In this document: piece after piece, positions 16,479 to 24,644 of the stretch | How positions within the stretch are numbered: the stretch's first letter is position 1 | Layout of the letters: every line of letters starts with the position of its first letter | Assembly: GCA_964440985.1 (NCBI GenBank) | Contig: CAYTWE010000018.1 | Location: forward strand, 1 to 35,880 | Length of the DNA stretch: 35,880 bases | Origin: UBA1731 sp964440985 | Lineage (GTDB): Bacteria; Verrucomicrobiota; Kiritimatiellia; RFP12; UBA1067 | Reading direction: 5' to 3' | Translations under genes and position numbers: made by a program | The notes under the pieces: model-generated | The model's input: only the letters and a program-made list of their open reading frames with translations | Databases searched by the model: none | Told to the model about the DNA's origin: nothing

Positions 16479-16490
16479 TGGAACGTTCCA
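16479..16490. promoter_or_regulatory. 12-bp palindrome, candidate operator
   Basis: TGGAACGTTCCA is a perfect 12-bp palindrome starting about 12 bp past the predicted transcription start of the glycoside hydrolase gene. The position suits a repressor of the dimeric helix-turn-helix type. Palindromes of this size arise by chance several times in a window this long, so this is tentative. Confidence 0.3.
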
Positions 16491-16546
16491 TGCGGTCTGT
16501 CTCGCCGACTAAACGGGTGAAACCAAACAAAAAGGATATGGCTGAT

Positions 16547-19087
16547 ATGAACGTACGCTTTTGTGTCCTCACCGGAACCGCCGCGCTTGCCGTTTCATTG
16601 CTGTCTGCCGTACCGCCTTCTGCGGCGGCGGAATCGAATAAGGTCTTTGATGTCGATTTCACCCAGAATCACCGTCAGCAGGATTTCAACGGCAAGGGGT
16701 CGTTCCACGGCGTCCTGCCAAAGGAGGTGGTCGAGAACTTCTCCGGTTGGCTGGCCACAAAAACCACGACTGAGTACATAAACAATGGGGATGAGGGGTA
16801 TCTCCGCTTCCGCACCTTCGGCGACCGCTCGCAGTTCTACATCACCGGTGACATCAATGAAATCAGCGGACGCTACAAAGTCGTGATCGAAGGGCGTGTC
16901 TCATCCAGTCCGCTGAGGTTCACATTGCGCAACGCCGGCGCTCCGTACAGCAACTTCGCCATCGGAGAGTTCAGCGAACGCTCGTTTGCCCGCAAGGTGT
17001 ACTACTTTGACCTTAAGCCGCCAGCGGATGCATCTTCCGGGAACAGGTATGTTGCAAGATTCTTCTTCTATCCGCCGCCGGAGGTGGATCTGAAGCGCAT
17101 TTCGCTTTATCGCGCAGACGGCGAAGAGCGTGAGCCGACGGCGCAGGTGGTGCGTCCGGCAAAGGACGTGAGGCAGTTCTTCCGCCATACGGAGTTCCCG
17201 TTCGGTCTGCCTGTCGGCTGGAACGTGGGGCGCGGGGACGGAGATCCGCATGAAGTGTTCTCCGAGCCGTTCCAGACGAATGAGCCAGACGTGATGAACC
17301 ACGTCCGCATAGAGGGCACATGCGCAGAGGACTGCAAGGTGACGGTTTTCAGGGACAGCTGGTACATCATAGCAAACGGCAGGCTGAATTCCACGGTGAA
17401 GTTCAAGCCTGTGCCAGAATCGTCTTCATACACGGTTCGCATCTCGTCGAAAAGCCCGTTCACGCTCACACGCGCATTGGCGTGGGGAGGCGGCGCAGAG
17501 CCGCCGGCGGTGCGTGATTCGGCGCGGGTGTTCCTCGCGCTGAGCGGTGAAGTGGCGGAGCAGACGAAAGTGGTGTTCACGGACGAGCCGATGAAGGTGC
17601 GGTGGATGGTGAAGGGTGCGCCCGCAGACGCATCGCTTTCCATGAAGGTCGCAGACGTGTATGGCCGTACGCGCAATGCCGGAACCGTCTCCCTCGCCGC
17701 AGGTGACGCATCAGGCGTCATTGATGTGGATGTGTTCAAGGATATGCCGCTCGGCTGCTTCCGCATCGAGGCCTCGGTGATGAAGGGCGGCACAGCCGTT
17801 TCGCAGGTCGAGGAGATCGTGGCCACGCGTCTGCACCGTCCGAAATACTGGGGACGCGATGCGCCGAACTCTCATTTCGGTGCACATTTCTATGACATAG
17901 ACCAGGCGTGTCTGCTGATGAAGGCGGCGGGCATAAACTGGACACGGTTCCACGACTGCAACACGGACGTGTCAGGCTGGTATGCGCTTGAGCCGGAAAA
18001 GGGCAGATGGGATTTTGAAAATTCCGACCGACGCATCGCGAACTACCGCCGTCATCACGTGAAGATATTCGCCCAGCTCGGCACGTCGCCGAAGTGGGCG
18101 TCCAACTACGACAGGCTTGGATTCAAACGGTTCGGATATTTCGAGCGCTGGCTGCGCCCGAAATCCAACGGCGATTTCCTCAACTACGTCCGCACGTTCG
18201 TTTCGCGCAATCGCGGCAAGATAGATTCATACTTCCTGTGGAACGAGCCATGGGGCGGATGGTGGAGCACAAACAAGGACATCGACATGTTCGGCAAGGA
18301 GAATGCCGGACGCGACTTCGGCGTTCTTCAGGCGGCCGTAGGCGACCTGCTGAAGAAGGAGTTCCCCGACGTAGAGTTCTGCGGATACAACGGCTATGCC
18401 GGGAACGCAAAGTGGATAGACGACGTTGATTCCGCAGCCGGTGCATGGGACGTCTCGGACAACATCGACTTCCATCGCTACTGCGACACGGCGCTGGCCC
18501 GTCACGCCGACGAGCCTGTCGCCGACAGCGGTGCATTCGACGGGCTGCGCATGAGGCACGGGGATTTCGCAAAACGCAAGGTGTTCATGACCGAAGGGCA
18601 GGGAACAAGCCCCGGAAGCGGAGCGGTGCCGCACCAATACGGCGGAATGTATCTCCACACCCTGACGTGGAAGCCTGAAAGCAAGGGGGATATGATATAC
18701 CGGGCTGACGCAACGGCGCGGTACAGCGTTTCGCTCATCGCGGGGGGAGTGGATCGCATATTCCTCTATGCCCCGTTCTCGTACCGGGCGCTTGGCATTA
18801 AAACCGTATACTCGTCGCTCGTCTGCACGGACGGCACGGCGCATCCGATGCTTGTCGCACACGCATTCACGGCTCTGATGCTTGAAGACAAGAAATTCGT
18901 GACGAAGCGTCCGCACGGCAAATATGGCGTGGAATTCGAGTTTGCGGGAGGCGGCGAAACGGCAGTCGCATATTCCGGTCTCACAAAGGATGAGGCGATC
19001 TCGCTTCGCGCATTCGACATTTTCGGAAACCGCATCACCGCCGAGACTTTCCTGCCGGGAACGTTGGCGTGGGTGGTCAAGAAGTGA
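16547..19087 (+). CDS. Exported clan GH-A-like TIM-barrel glycoside hydrolase
   Basis: This 846-residue protein starts at ATG 16547, ten bases after AAAAGGA. ATG 16538 is too close to that site. The signal peptide ends near PSAAA. Residues about 30-420 are beta-rich modules (jelly-roll-like, then Ig-like) without a recognised family. A TIM barrel (about 440-760) follows, with AAGINWTRFHD, FAQLGTSPKWAS, the acid/base Glu567 in FLWNEPWGG, and a likely nucleophile Glu683 in FMTEGQGT. The spacing of Asn-Glu at strand 4 and Glu at strand 7 is the clan GH-A pattern, closest in feel to GH39 or GH5-type enzymes, but I cannot assign a family. A beta domain ends the protein. It probably works outside the cytoplasm on a plant or host glycan. 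Confidence 0.8.
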   Translation: MNVRFCVLTGTAALAVSLLSAVPPSAAAESNKVFDVDFTQNHRQQDFNGKGSFHGVLPKEVVENFSGWLATKTTTEYINNGDEGYLRFRTFGDRSQFYITGDINEISGRYKVVIEGRVSSSPLRFTLRNAGAPYSNFAIGEFSERSFARKVYYFDLKPPADASSGNRYVARFFFYPPPEVDLKRISLYRADGEEREPTAQVVRPAKDVRQFFRHTEFPFGLPVGWNVGRGDGDPHEVFSEPFQTNEPDVMNHVRIEGTCAEDCKVTVFRDSWYIIANGRLNSTVKFKPVPESSSYTVRISSKSPFTLTRALAWGGGAEPPAVRDSARVFLALSGEVAEQTKVVFTDEPMKVRWMVKGAPADASLSMKVADVYGRTRNAGTVSLAAGDASGVIDVDVFKDMPLGCFRIEASVMKGGTAVSQVEEIVATRLHRPKYWGRDAPNSHFGAHFYDIDQACLLMKAAGINWTRFHDCNTDVSGWYALEPEKGRWDFENSDRRIANYRRHHVKIFAQLGTSPKWASNYDRLGFKRFGYFERWLRPKSNGDFLNYVRTFVSRNRGKIDSYFLWNEPWGGWWSTNKDIDMFGKENAGRDFGVLQAAVGDLLKKEFPDVEFCGYNGYAGNAKWIDDVDSAAGAWDVSDNIDFHRYCDTALARHADEPVADSGAFDGLRMRHGDFAKRKVFMTEGQGTSPGSGAVPHQYGGMYLHTLTWKPESKGDMIYRADATARYSVSLIAGGVDRIFLYAPFSYRALGIKTVYSSLVCTDGTAHPMLVAHAFTALMLEDKKFVTKRPHGKYGVEFEFAGGGETAVAYSGLTKDEAISLRAFDIFGNRITAETFLPGTLAWVVKK

Positions 19088-19162
19088 CATTGCCGGCTTG
19101 ACCTTGCACAATGTGGAACAGAAATCGCTTAGCAAGCAAACCCTTGAAAAGGAGCATGTACT

Positions 19163-22100
19163 ATGAAATCAACAGCAGTGATGTCGGTCATGGCGGCGCT
19201 TTCGCTTTCAGTCGCCGCAAAGACTACGGTGTTTGTGGGACATGAGGGAGATGGGGATGTAGGATTGTTCAGTGCCGCCGCCAACTGGGACAACGGCGTT
19301 CCGGCAGAGGGCGATGACGTTCAGCTGTCGCCAGCCTACGGGTACAGCTGCATAAGCAACGATATCGCCGACTTGAAGCTTGATTCGCTTACGCTCTCGT
19401 TCACAAACGGTACGACTGTCGTCCCGGTGCTGAAAGGCGAAAAAATAGCGGTGGAAAAAAAAATAGAGTTGTATGATGGAGCGGAACTCCATTGCGACGT
19501 GACAGCCGACGGCACATACATTTCCCTTGAGGGCGGAGACGATTCATCCATCTATGGCGACGTCTTTGTTGCCGGCGATTGCAGATTGTACATAAGTGAT
19601 GGGAAAAAGATAAACATCTACGGCGCGTTTGATGTTGAAGGAAAGATCTCAAACACCGTAAGAGCGGGGTACAGGAACGGTGCGGTGTGGTTTCATTCCG
19701 CAGACAACAGCTTCGGTTCCGCTCCGCTCTGGTATCAGAACTTCAGGTTCTTCAAGGAAAATGCCTTCAATCCAGATCTTGTGATAGAGTGGGATACGGC
19801 CTGGAACTCAGGCAATCTCGGCTTCTGGGAGTTCTACAGCGATCAGACGGCCGATCGCATCATAACCCCGGATCCGGAAAAGTTGATGTCGGCGACGAAA
19901 AGGGAGATACAGGGCATCGGCGTCGGCGGAACAGGTGTTCTTACGTTGAACGGCACCGCAGATGCGAGTGCGTTCGCAGAGATCAGGGATTCGCTGTCGA
20001 TTGTGTGGAATCCATCGGGGACTTTCCGGCAGACGTTCACAAACCGCGCAAGCGTCACGACCGGAAAGATTGAGGTGAAGTCCGGCGCTGTAGAGATAGC
20101 AGCCGGCGCCAGCTTCTCGAACCTGACGGCAATTGCCGTACATTCGGGGGCGACGTTCGATCTGACGACCGATATCGCGACATCGCTTGCATCCCTTGCG
20201 TCTCTCAATCTTGACGGGACGTTCATGATTTCCGCCTCGGCCGGAAATCCGTTCGGAGACGGAATTCTTGACGTAAGGGTTGGCGGCGGCGGACAGCTTT
20301 CCGTTCCGGCGGGTGTGACGCTGCGTCTTGCGTCCGTATGGGTTGACGGCGCATACCTTGCCGTCGGATCATACGCTTCATCGGACTGTGCATGGCTGAC
20401 GGGCGGAGGTGCCGTTGAGGTGGTGCAGCCGAACATCTGGAAGACTGCGGTGGACGGCAGCTGGAGCGATACGGCAAAATGGACTGGGGGTGTAGTGCCA
20501 GCCGCCGGGGCAGATGTGGATATATCGGCCACAAACGCAGACTACACTGTTGCGTACGACCGGCCAACCGTCACGGCTGCCGGCATTACGGTGGATGGCC
20601 GTTCATCATCCGCTGCGCGTCTGCTCTTCAACGACGACTGTTCGCTCGCGGAAAACGGCGGCACCATATTCAAGGTCATGAACGGAGGCGTGGTGGAGAT
20701 AGCCGGTGGCACTGTGGCGTTCACGAACGGCTCGGACTGGAATGTAAGACGTCGCCTGATAGACATCATGGACGGCGGCATCTGGCGCGTCTCCGGCGGG
20801 GTCTGCCATCTCGATGTGTTCGGCACTCCACGTGAACCGATGATGTATGTTCAGCCCGGCGGACGTCTTGAGGTCTCCGGCGGCAGGTTGTTCTTGACCA
20901 ACTCCGTCGTTACGTACTCGCCAGTGCTTCGTCTTAATGGCGGCACGATAGAGGTTTCCGGCAATGGATGTCTTGATTGCGGACAGATTCAAGGTGAAAA
21001 CAACATCTTATTCGGGTCTGGGGACATCGTGGTGAAGGATAGCGGTTTGCTGCAGGTCGATCGATTGATGGCCACACCGTCGTCCACCAATGTGCCGCTC
21101 AGGATTTCGTTTCAGGACGATTCGGCGTTCACGAACCTTTCGGCAGGGTCGACCGGCGTAATCCTGCAGAACGGAACCACGGAACTGGAGTTCCGCAATT
21201 CTGGCGGAAACCTGTTCAGCTGGGGACTGTACCACGGAGTGAACAAGACTGCGACATCGCGGCTGAAGATTGCAGATGGAGCAAAGTTGGACATCAAGGG
21301 CGGCGACTTCTTCGTCGCTTCGGTGAGCGCAAAGACTGATTTGGAGGAATGTCGCCCCAAAGCGTACGTTGATGTAAGCAATGGGTTGCTCAATGTCGAG
21401 TGCAACTGGTATGAAACGTACATGAAGACAAAGGGGGCTTCCAGCTTCTGCGCCGCTGTCATCGGCGGTTCTCACAGCCCCATCTCAAGAAAAGACGGTG
21501 CGGAAAAGACGATGGATGAATTGGGGATAGGGTATTCATTCACTGGAGAAGTGAACATCACGGAGAACGGACAGTATGCGCAGAAGTGGGGGCATCTCTT
21601 TGTCGGTTTCGGAAAGCACGCCAACGGAACGGTGCGCATGGATTCTGGGACGTTCTCCAAGACTGCATCGGGTGAGACGGTGATCGGCGCCTTTGGCGGG
21701 AGCGGAACATTTTCCGTCGTCGGCGGCGAAGCGACGTTCAACACGCCGGTCTACGTCGGCGGCATCGCCACAAACATGTTCGCATATCCGCGCTGGTGGC
21801 GGTACACGGACGGCGATACGCTCGTCTCCACAGGTATCGTGTCCGTTGCGGGCGGAATGTTCACCGCGGCGGCGGGCATGACGGTTGGTGCGTTTGGAAC
21901 GGGAACGCTTGAGATCGGCGGCGTAGGCGTCATCGATGCCACGTCACTCGTGTTTACGAACCATGTGCAGTCCACGCTTGCCTTCAAGTTCGGGGCGGAT
22001 GGCATCGGCCGGCTCAAAGCTGGCGGCATCACGAATGCGCCCGGAACCAGACTTGTCATCGATACGCGCAACTACACGGGAAGCCGTACGGCGTTCCGTC

Positions 22101-22237
22101 TTGTGGAGTGCAAGTCGATTGCAGGCGACTTCGACGATGTTGAGATAGAGTCCGGCACGCGCCACTTCGCCGTGCAGCGGGACAAGGATGGGCTTCGCGG
22201 CAGATTCACATACGGCACGACTGTAATCGTGAGATGA
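19163..22237 (+). CDS. Large secreted beta-helix surface protein (autotransporter-like repeats)
   Basis: This 1024-residue protein has AAAAGGA before ATG 19163 and a signal peptide ending LSLSVAA. The first module (about 20-90) has the W-x-N-G-V-P pattern (ANWDNGVPAEGDDV). It recurs at about 421-490 as AKWTGGVVPAAGADV and in the protein at 29631. The remainder is a long series of short beta strands with Gly-Gly-Xaa turns (MNGGVVEIAGG, PGGRLEVSGGRL, LNGGTIEVSG, DSGTFSKTASG), typical of a right-handed beta-helix. No beta-barrel translocator is present, so it is not a classical autotransporter. The last residues, TTVIVR, resemble the end of the 29631 protein. The role is unknown; surface adhesion or substrate binding is plausible. 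A run of nine A lies in frame at 19455-19463. Confidence 0.75.
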   Translation: MKSTAVMSVMAALSLSVAAKTTVFVGHEGDGDVGLFSAAANWDNGVPAEGDDVQLSPAYGYSCISNDIADLKLDSLTLSFTNGTTVVPVLKGEKIAVEKKIELYDGAELHCDVTADGTYISLEGGDDSSIYGDVFVAGDCRLYISDGKKINIYGAFDVEGKISNTVRAGYRNGAVWFHSADNSFGSAPLWYQNFRFFKENAFNPDLVIEWDTAWNSGNLGFWEFYSDQTADRIITPDPEKLMSATKREIQGIGVGGTGVLTLNGTADASAFAEIRDSLSIVWNPSGTFRQTFTNRASVTTGKIEVKSGAVEIAAGASFSNLTAIAVHSGATFDLTTDIATSLASLASLNLDGTFMISASAGNPFGDGILDVRVGGGGQLSVPAGVTLRLASVWVDGAYLAVGSYASSDCAWLTGGGAVEVVQPNIWKTAVDGSWSDTAKWTGGVVPAAGADVDISATNADYTVAYDRPTVTAAGITVDGRSSSAARLLFNDDCSLAENGGTIFKVMNGGVVEIAGGTVAFTNGSDWNVRRRLIDIMDGGIWRVSGGVCHLDVFGTPREPMMYVQPGGRLEVSGGRLFLTNSVVTYSPVLRLNGGTIEVSGNGCLDCGQIQGENNILFGSGDIVVKDSGLLQVDRLMATPSSTNVPLRISFQDDSAFTNLSAGSTGVILQNGTTELEFRNSGGNLFSWGLYHGVNKTATSRLKIADGAKLDIKGGDFFVASVSAKTDLEECRPKAYVDVSNGLLNVECNWYETYMKTKGASSFCAAVIGGSHSPISRKDGAEKTMDELGIGYSFTGEVNITENGQYAQKWGHLFVGFGKHANGTVRMDSGTFSKTASGETVIGAFGGSGTFSVVGGEATFNTPVYVGGIATNMFAYPRWWRYTDGDTLVSTGIVSVAGGMFTAAAGMTVGAFGTGTLEIGGVGVIDATSLVFTNHVQSTLAFKFGADGIGRLKAGGITNAPGTRLVIDTRNYTGSRTAFRLVECKSIAGDFDDVEIESGTRHFAVQRDKDGLRGRFTYGTTVIVR

Positions 22238-22250
22238 CTGCCGGCATTGG

Positions 22251-22259
22251 TGGTATAAT
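22251..22259 (+). promoter_or_regulatory. Extended -10 promoter of the YhcH-family gene
   Basis: TGGTATAAT at 22251-22259, preceded by TTGG, is a perfect extended -10 in the 45-bp gap before the next gene. Transcription would begin near 22266, leaving a short leader with AAAGGA before ATG 22283. Confidence 0.75.
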
Positions 22260-22282
22260 CCGCACCAAAGGAAAACATCATA

Positions 22283-22759
22283 ATGGACAGCAATCTCCAC
22301 ATCATCGGCAAGATCGCCGACATGGACGGGCTTATTGCGCTCAATCCGCTTTTTGCAAAGGCGTTCGCGTTCCTGAAACGGCCGGACATCGCGGAGCTGC
22401 CGGTAGGCAGGCATGAGATAGAAGGCGACGTCTGCTGGGCGAACGTCATGGAGGTGGATCTCAAACCAGACACCGAACGCAGATTGGAGATGCACCGCAG
22501 GTACATAGACATACAGGCTCCGCTCACCGGGCCGGAATCGATGGGTGTTGCGGTGGCGGATGACGCCGCCATCGCCTTGCCGTTCGATGAAGAGAAGGAT
22601 TATGTGCTGTATGACGGCAAATTTGAATCCGTCATCCTGCGGCCTGGAGATTTCGCGATGTTCTTTCCGCCGAGCGGGGCGCACGCTCCATGCGGACGCA
22701 CCGGATGCGGCCCCGACAGGATCAAGAAGGTGGTGGTGAAGGTCGCAGTCGGCGGTTGA
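22283..22759 (+). CDS. YhcH/YjgK/YiaL-family protein
   Basis: This 158-residue cytoplasmic protein belongs to the YhcH/YjgK/YiaL (DUF386) family, also seen as the small subunit EbgC of evolved beta-galactosidase. The fold is a cupin-like barrel. Family features visible are HEIEGDVCWANV, EMHRRYIDIQAPLTG, which carries the conserved His and Glu, and DFAMFFPPSGAHAPC with the second conserved His. Members often sit in sialic acid, xylulose or alginate operons and are thought to act on sugar anomers or open-chain forms. The exact reaction here is unknown. It has its own promoter and ribosome site and follows a surface protein gene, which fits a role in handling released sugars. A bidirectional hairpin ends the unit. 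Confidence 0.9.
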   Translation: MDSNLHIIGKIADMDGLIALNPLFAKAFAFLKRPDIAELPVGRHEIEGDVCWANVMEVDLKPDTERRLEMHRRYIDIQAPLTGPESMGVAVADDAAIALPFDEEKDYVLYDGKFESVILRPGDFAMFFPPSGAHAPCGRTGCGPDRIKKVVVKVAVGG

Positions 22760-22782
22760 CGGTGCTGCGCCGGACTGCGTAT

Positions 22783-22805
22783 GCCGCCGCGCCCTGCGCG
22801 GCGGC
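22783..22805. terminator. Bidirectional terminator between convergent genes
   Basis: A perfect 10-bp GC-rich stem (22783-22792 with 22796-22805) has a 3-base loop CCT and is followed on the plus strand by GGTTCTCTATTTT. It lies exactly between the plus-strand YhcH-family gene and the minus-strand ACT gene, so it probably stops both transcripts. Confidence 0.8.
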
Positions 22806-22811
22806 GGTTCT

Positions 22812-23204
22812 CTATTTTGACGAAAGGGCGGCCTCTGCCTTTGCGTTGTCCTTGAACCGGAACACAAGTATGGCCTTTTCGCCCTGCCCCAGCGCATAGG
22901 CATAGGAATATTCGATGTCCACGTCCGCGCTGTCGAGCTTCTCCATCAGTTCCGCCATGCCGCCCGGACGATCCGGCACCGTGACCATCACGACCTCCGT
23001 CTCTCGGACGGCGTAGCCGGCGGCGGAGAGGACTTCGCATCCTCTCACATGGTCATCGACGATCATGCGCACAATGCCGAAGTCGGAGGTGTCCGCAAGC
23101 GACAGCGTGGCGATGTTTATCTTCGCCTGCGCAAGCGTCCGGCAGATGCCGGCCAGCTGCCCCGGCCTGTTTTCGAGAAAGATGCTTATCTGCTTGACTG
23201 TCAT
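22812..23204 (-). CDS. Tandem ACT-domain protein
   Basis: This 130-residue protein has two ACT domains. The first (about 1-65) begins VKQISIFLENRPGQLAGI; the second (about 70-130) contains VVMVTVPDRPGGMAEL. ACT domains bind amino acids or related ligands and control enzyme activity. The start ATG 23204 has a perfect AGGAGG five bases upstream, which overlaps the paaK stop codon, so the two are clearly cotranscribed. In many anaerobes such double-ACT proteins sit next to phenylacetate-CoA ligase and indolepyruvate oxidoreductase genes, suggesting feedback by an aromatic amino acid. The oxidoreductase is not in this window. Confidence 0.9.
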   Translation of the reverse strand: MTVKQISIFLENRPGQLAGICRTLAQAKINIATLSLADTSDFGIVRMIVDDHVRGCEVLSAAGYAVRETEVVMVTVPDRPGGMAELMEKLDSADVDIEYSYAYALGQGEKAILVFRFKDNAKAEAALSSK

Positions 23205-23213
23205 GGCCGCCTC

Positions 23214-24554
23214 CTATTTCTTTCTGTTGTCGACTACCCGTTTGATCTTGCCCTCGCTGCGGGGAAGGGTGCCAGGGCCGACGAGCGAAATTTTGGGCGT
23301 AAGCCCGATGATTGACTTGACCGCCTCCAGCACACGTTTCCGCAGCACCTCAAGATCGCGTATGTTGTCGGAAAACGCTTCGGGGGCGACCTCCACCTTG
23401 ATTTCGAAGAGGTCGAGCGTGTCGGTGGACGAAAGCACGATCTGGTAGTGCGGTGCGACTTCCGGCACACGGAGAAGCCCGGCTTCGATCTGTCCCGGAA
23501 AGACGTTCACGCCGTGTATGATGAGCATATCGTCCGACCGGGCGGAGATGCGATCCATTACGCGCATGGTGCGTCCGCACGGACACTTCTCCGCATGGAG
23601 ACGTGTGAGGTCGCGTGTGCGGTAGCGGATCATCGGCGTTCCGCAGCGTGAGATTGTTGTGAACACGAGTTCGCCGACTTCGCCGTCGGGAAGCGGTTCA
23701 AGCGTTTCGGGGTCGATGATTTCCGGGTAGAAGTGGTCTTCCCAGATATGGAGGCCGTTGCGGCAGCGGCAGTCGCCTGCCACGCCCGGCCCTGCGATTT
23801 CGGTAAGCCCGTAGATGTCGTGAGCGACTATCCCCGTTTCGCGCTCGATGGTTTCGCGCATTTCGTTCGTCCACGGTTCAGCGCCGAAGAACCCGTGGCG
23901 CAGTTTCGTGTCGCGGCGGAAATCCACGCCCTGCCGTTTCGCCTCCTCGATGATGCGCAGAAAGTACGACGGAGTGCAGGCGATGGCCGTCACGCCGAGG
24001 TCGCGCATAAGCATGACCTGGCGTTCCGTGTTTCCGCCGGAAGTCGGGAGCACCGAGCATCCAAGCCCTTCGCCGCCGTAGTGGAGTCCAAGTCCGCCAG
24101 TGAAAAGTCCGTAGCCGTAGGAGACCTGCAGCACGTCTCCGGCGCGAATGCCGGCCATTGCCAGACAGCGCATTGCGCCGTTCTGCCAAACGGCGATGTC
24201 GTCCATCGTGCTGGGGATGCAGATGGGCTTTCCGGTCGTGCCGCTCGAACAGTGGAACCGCACTATCTCGTCCATGGATGCTGCGCGAAGCCCCATTGGA
24301 TATTCGTCGCGCAGGTCGGTCTTCTTCGAGAAGGGCAGGAGTTTGATGTCCGCAAGCGTCTTGATGTGTTCGGGCTTCACCCCGCGCTCCTCGCAGCGTC
24401 TGCGGAAAAGCGGCACACGCTCGTATGCGTATTTCACCGTCCACTGCAGGCGGTGGAGCTGAAGGGCGCGCAACGGCTCCACGGGCATATAGTCCATGGC
24501 CGAGACTGGATGCGTCGGAGAGTTGACGTCATGCGGAAGAACTGGATAGATCAT
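23214..24554 (-). CDS. paaK: Phenylacetate-CoA ligase (PaaK-like)
   Basis: This 446-residue cytoplasmic AMP-forming ligase activates phenylacetate or related aryl acids with ATP and CoA. It has the PaaK P-loop HCSSGTTGKP (about 105-114), the Tyr-Gly-Leu-Thr-Glu motif in DIYGLTEIAGPG, the hinge region RYRTRDLT and the C-terminal lysine segment EGKIKRVVDNRKK. A CPCGRTM motif is usual in PaaK. Length fits the family. The start ATG 24554 has AAAAGG upstream and an extended -10 promoter at 24582-24590. It forms an operon with the ACT protein. In gut anaerobes this pair is linked to aromatic amino-acid fermentation or reverse use of aryl acids for biosynthesis; the direction cannot be read from sequence. 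Confidence 0.93.
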   Translation of the reverse strand: MIYPVLPHDVNSPTHPVSAMDYMPVEPLRALQLHRLQWTVKYAYERVPLFRRRCEERGVKPEHIKTLADIKLLPFSKKTDLRDEYPMGLRAASMDEIVRFHCSSGTTGKPICIPSTMDDIAVWQNGAMRCLAMAGIRAGDVLQVSYGYGLFTGGLGLHYGGEGLGCSVLPTSGGNTERQVMLMRDLGVTAIACTPSYFLRIIEEAKRQGVDFRRDTKLRHGFFGAEPWTNEMRETIERETGIVAHDIYGLTEIAGPGVAGDCRCRNGLHIWEDHFYPEIIDPETLEPLPDGEVGELVFTTISRCGTPMIRYRTRDLTRLHAEKCPCGRTMRVMDRISARSDDMLIIHGVNVFPGQIEAGLLRVPEVAPHYQIVLSSTDTLDLFEIKVEVAPEAFSDNIRDLEVLRKRVLEAVKSIIGLTPKISLVGPGTLPRSEGKIKRVVDNRKK

Positions 24555-24581
24555 GTCTGATACCTTTTTGAGATGGGCGGT

Positions 24582-24590
24582 ATTATAGCA
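24582..24590 (-). promoter_or_regulatory. Extended -10 promoter of the paaK-ACT operon
   Basis: On the minus strand, TGCTATAAT (24582-24590) is a perfect extended -10 without a visible -35. Transcription would begin near 24575, giving a leader of about 20 nt that includes AAAAAGG before ATG 24554. It is back to back with the prepilin peptidase promoter. Confidence 0.7.
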
Positions 24591-24628
24591 TAGTCGACAT
24601 GTGACGATGCGGATGCGGCCGTTCTATG

Positions 24629-24637
24629 TGGTATAAT
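24629..24637 (+). promoter_or_regulatory. Extended -10 promoter of prepilin peptidase
   Basis: TGGTATAAT at 24629-24637, within TATGTGGTATAATG, is a perfect extended -10 lacking a -35. The expected start site (about 24643-24646) coincides with ATG 24645, which implies a leaderless transcript. Confidence 0.75.
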
Positions 24638-24644
24638 GTCGCGC

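Noticed and set aside
16195..16512. Plus-strand frame beginning MVGAEGFEPSAFWSRTKR
   Set aside because: This is the familiar false peptide produced by reading a tRNA gene on the wrong strand. It covers tRNA-Pro(CGG).
16397..16546. N-terminal extension of the GH-A hydrolase frame
   Set aside because: It contains the predicted promoter and the palindrome; the signal peptide begins at ATG 16547.
19098..19126. TTGACC before the first beta-helix gene as a -35 box
   Set aside because: The bases 16-18 bp downstream (GAAATC) do not resemble a -10, and no extended -10 is present.
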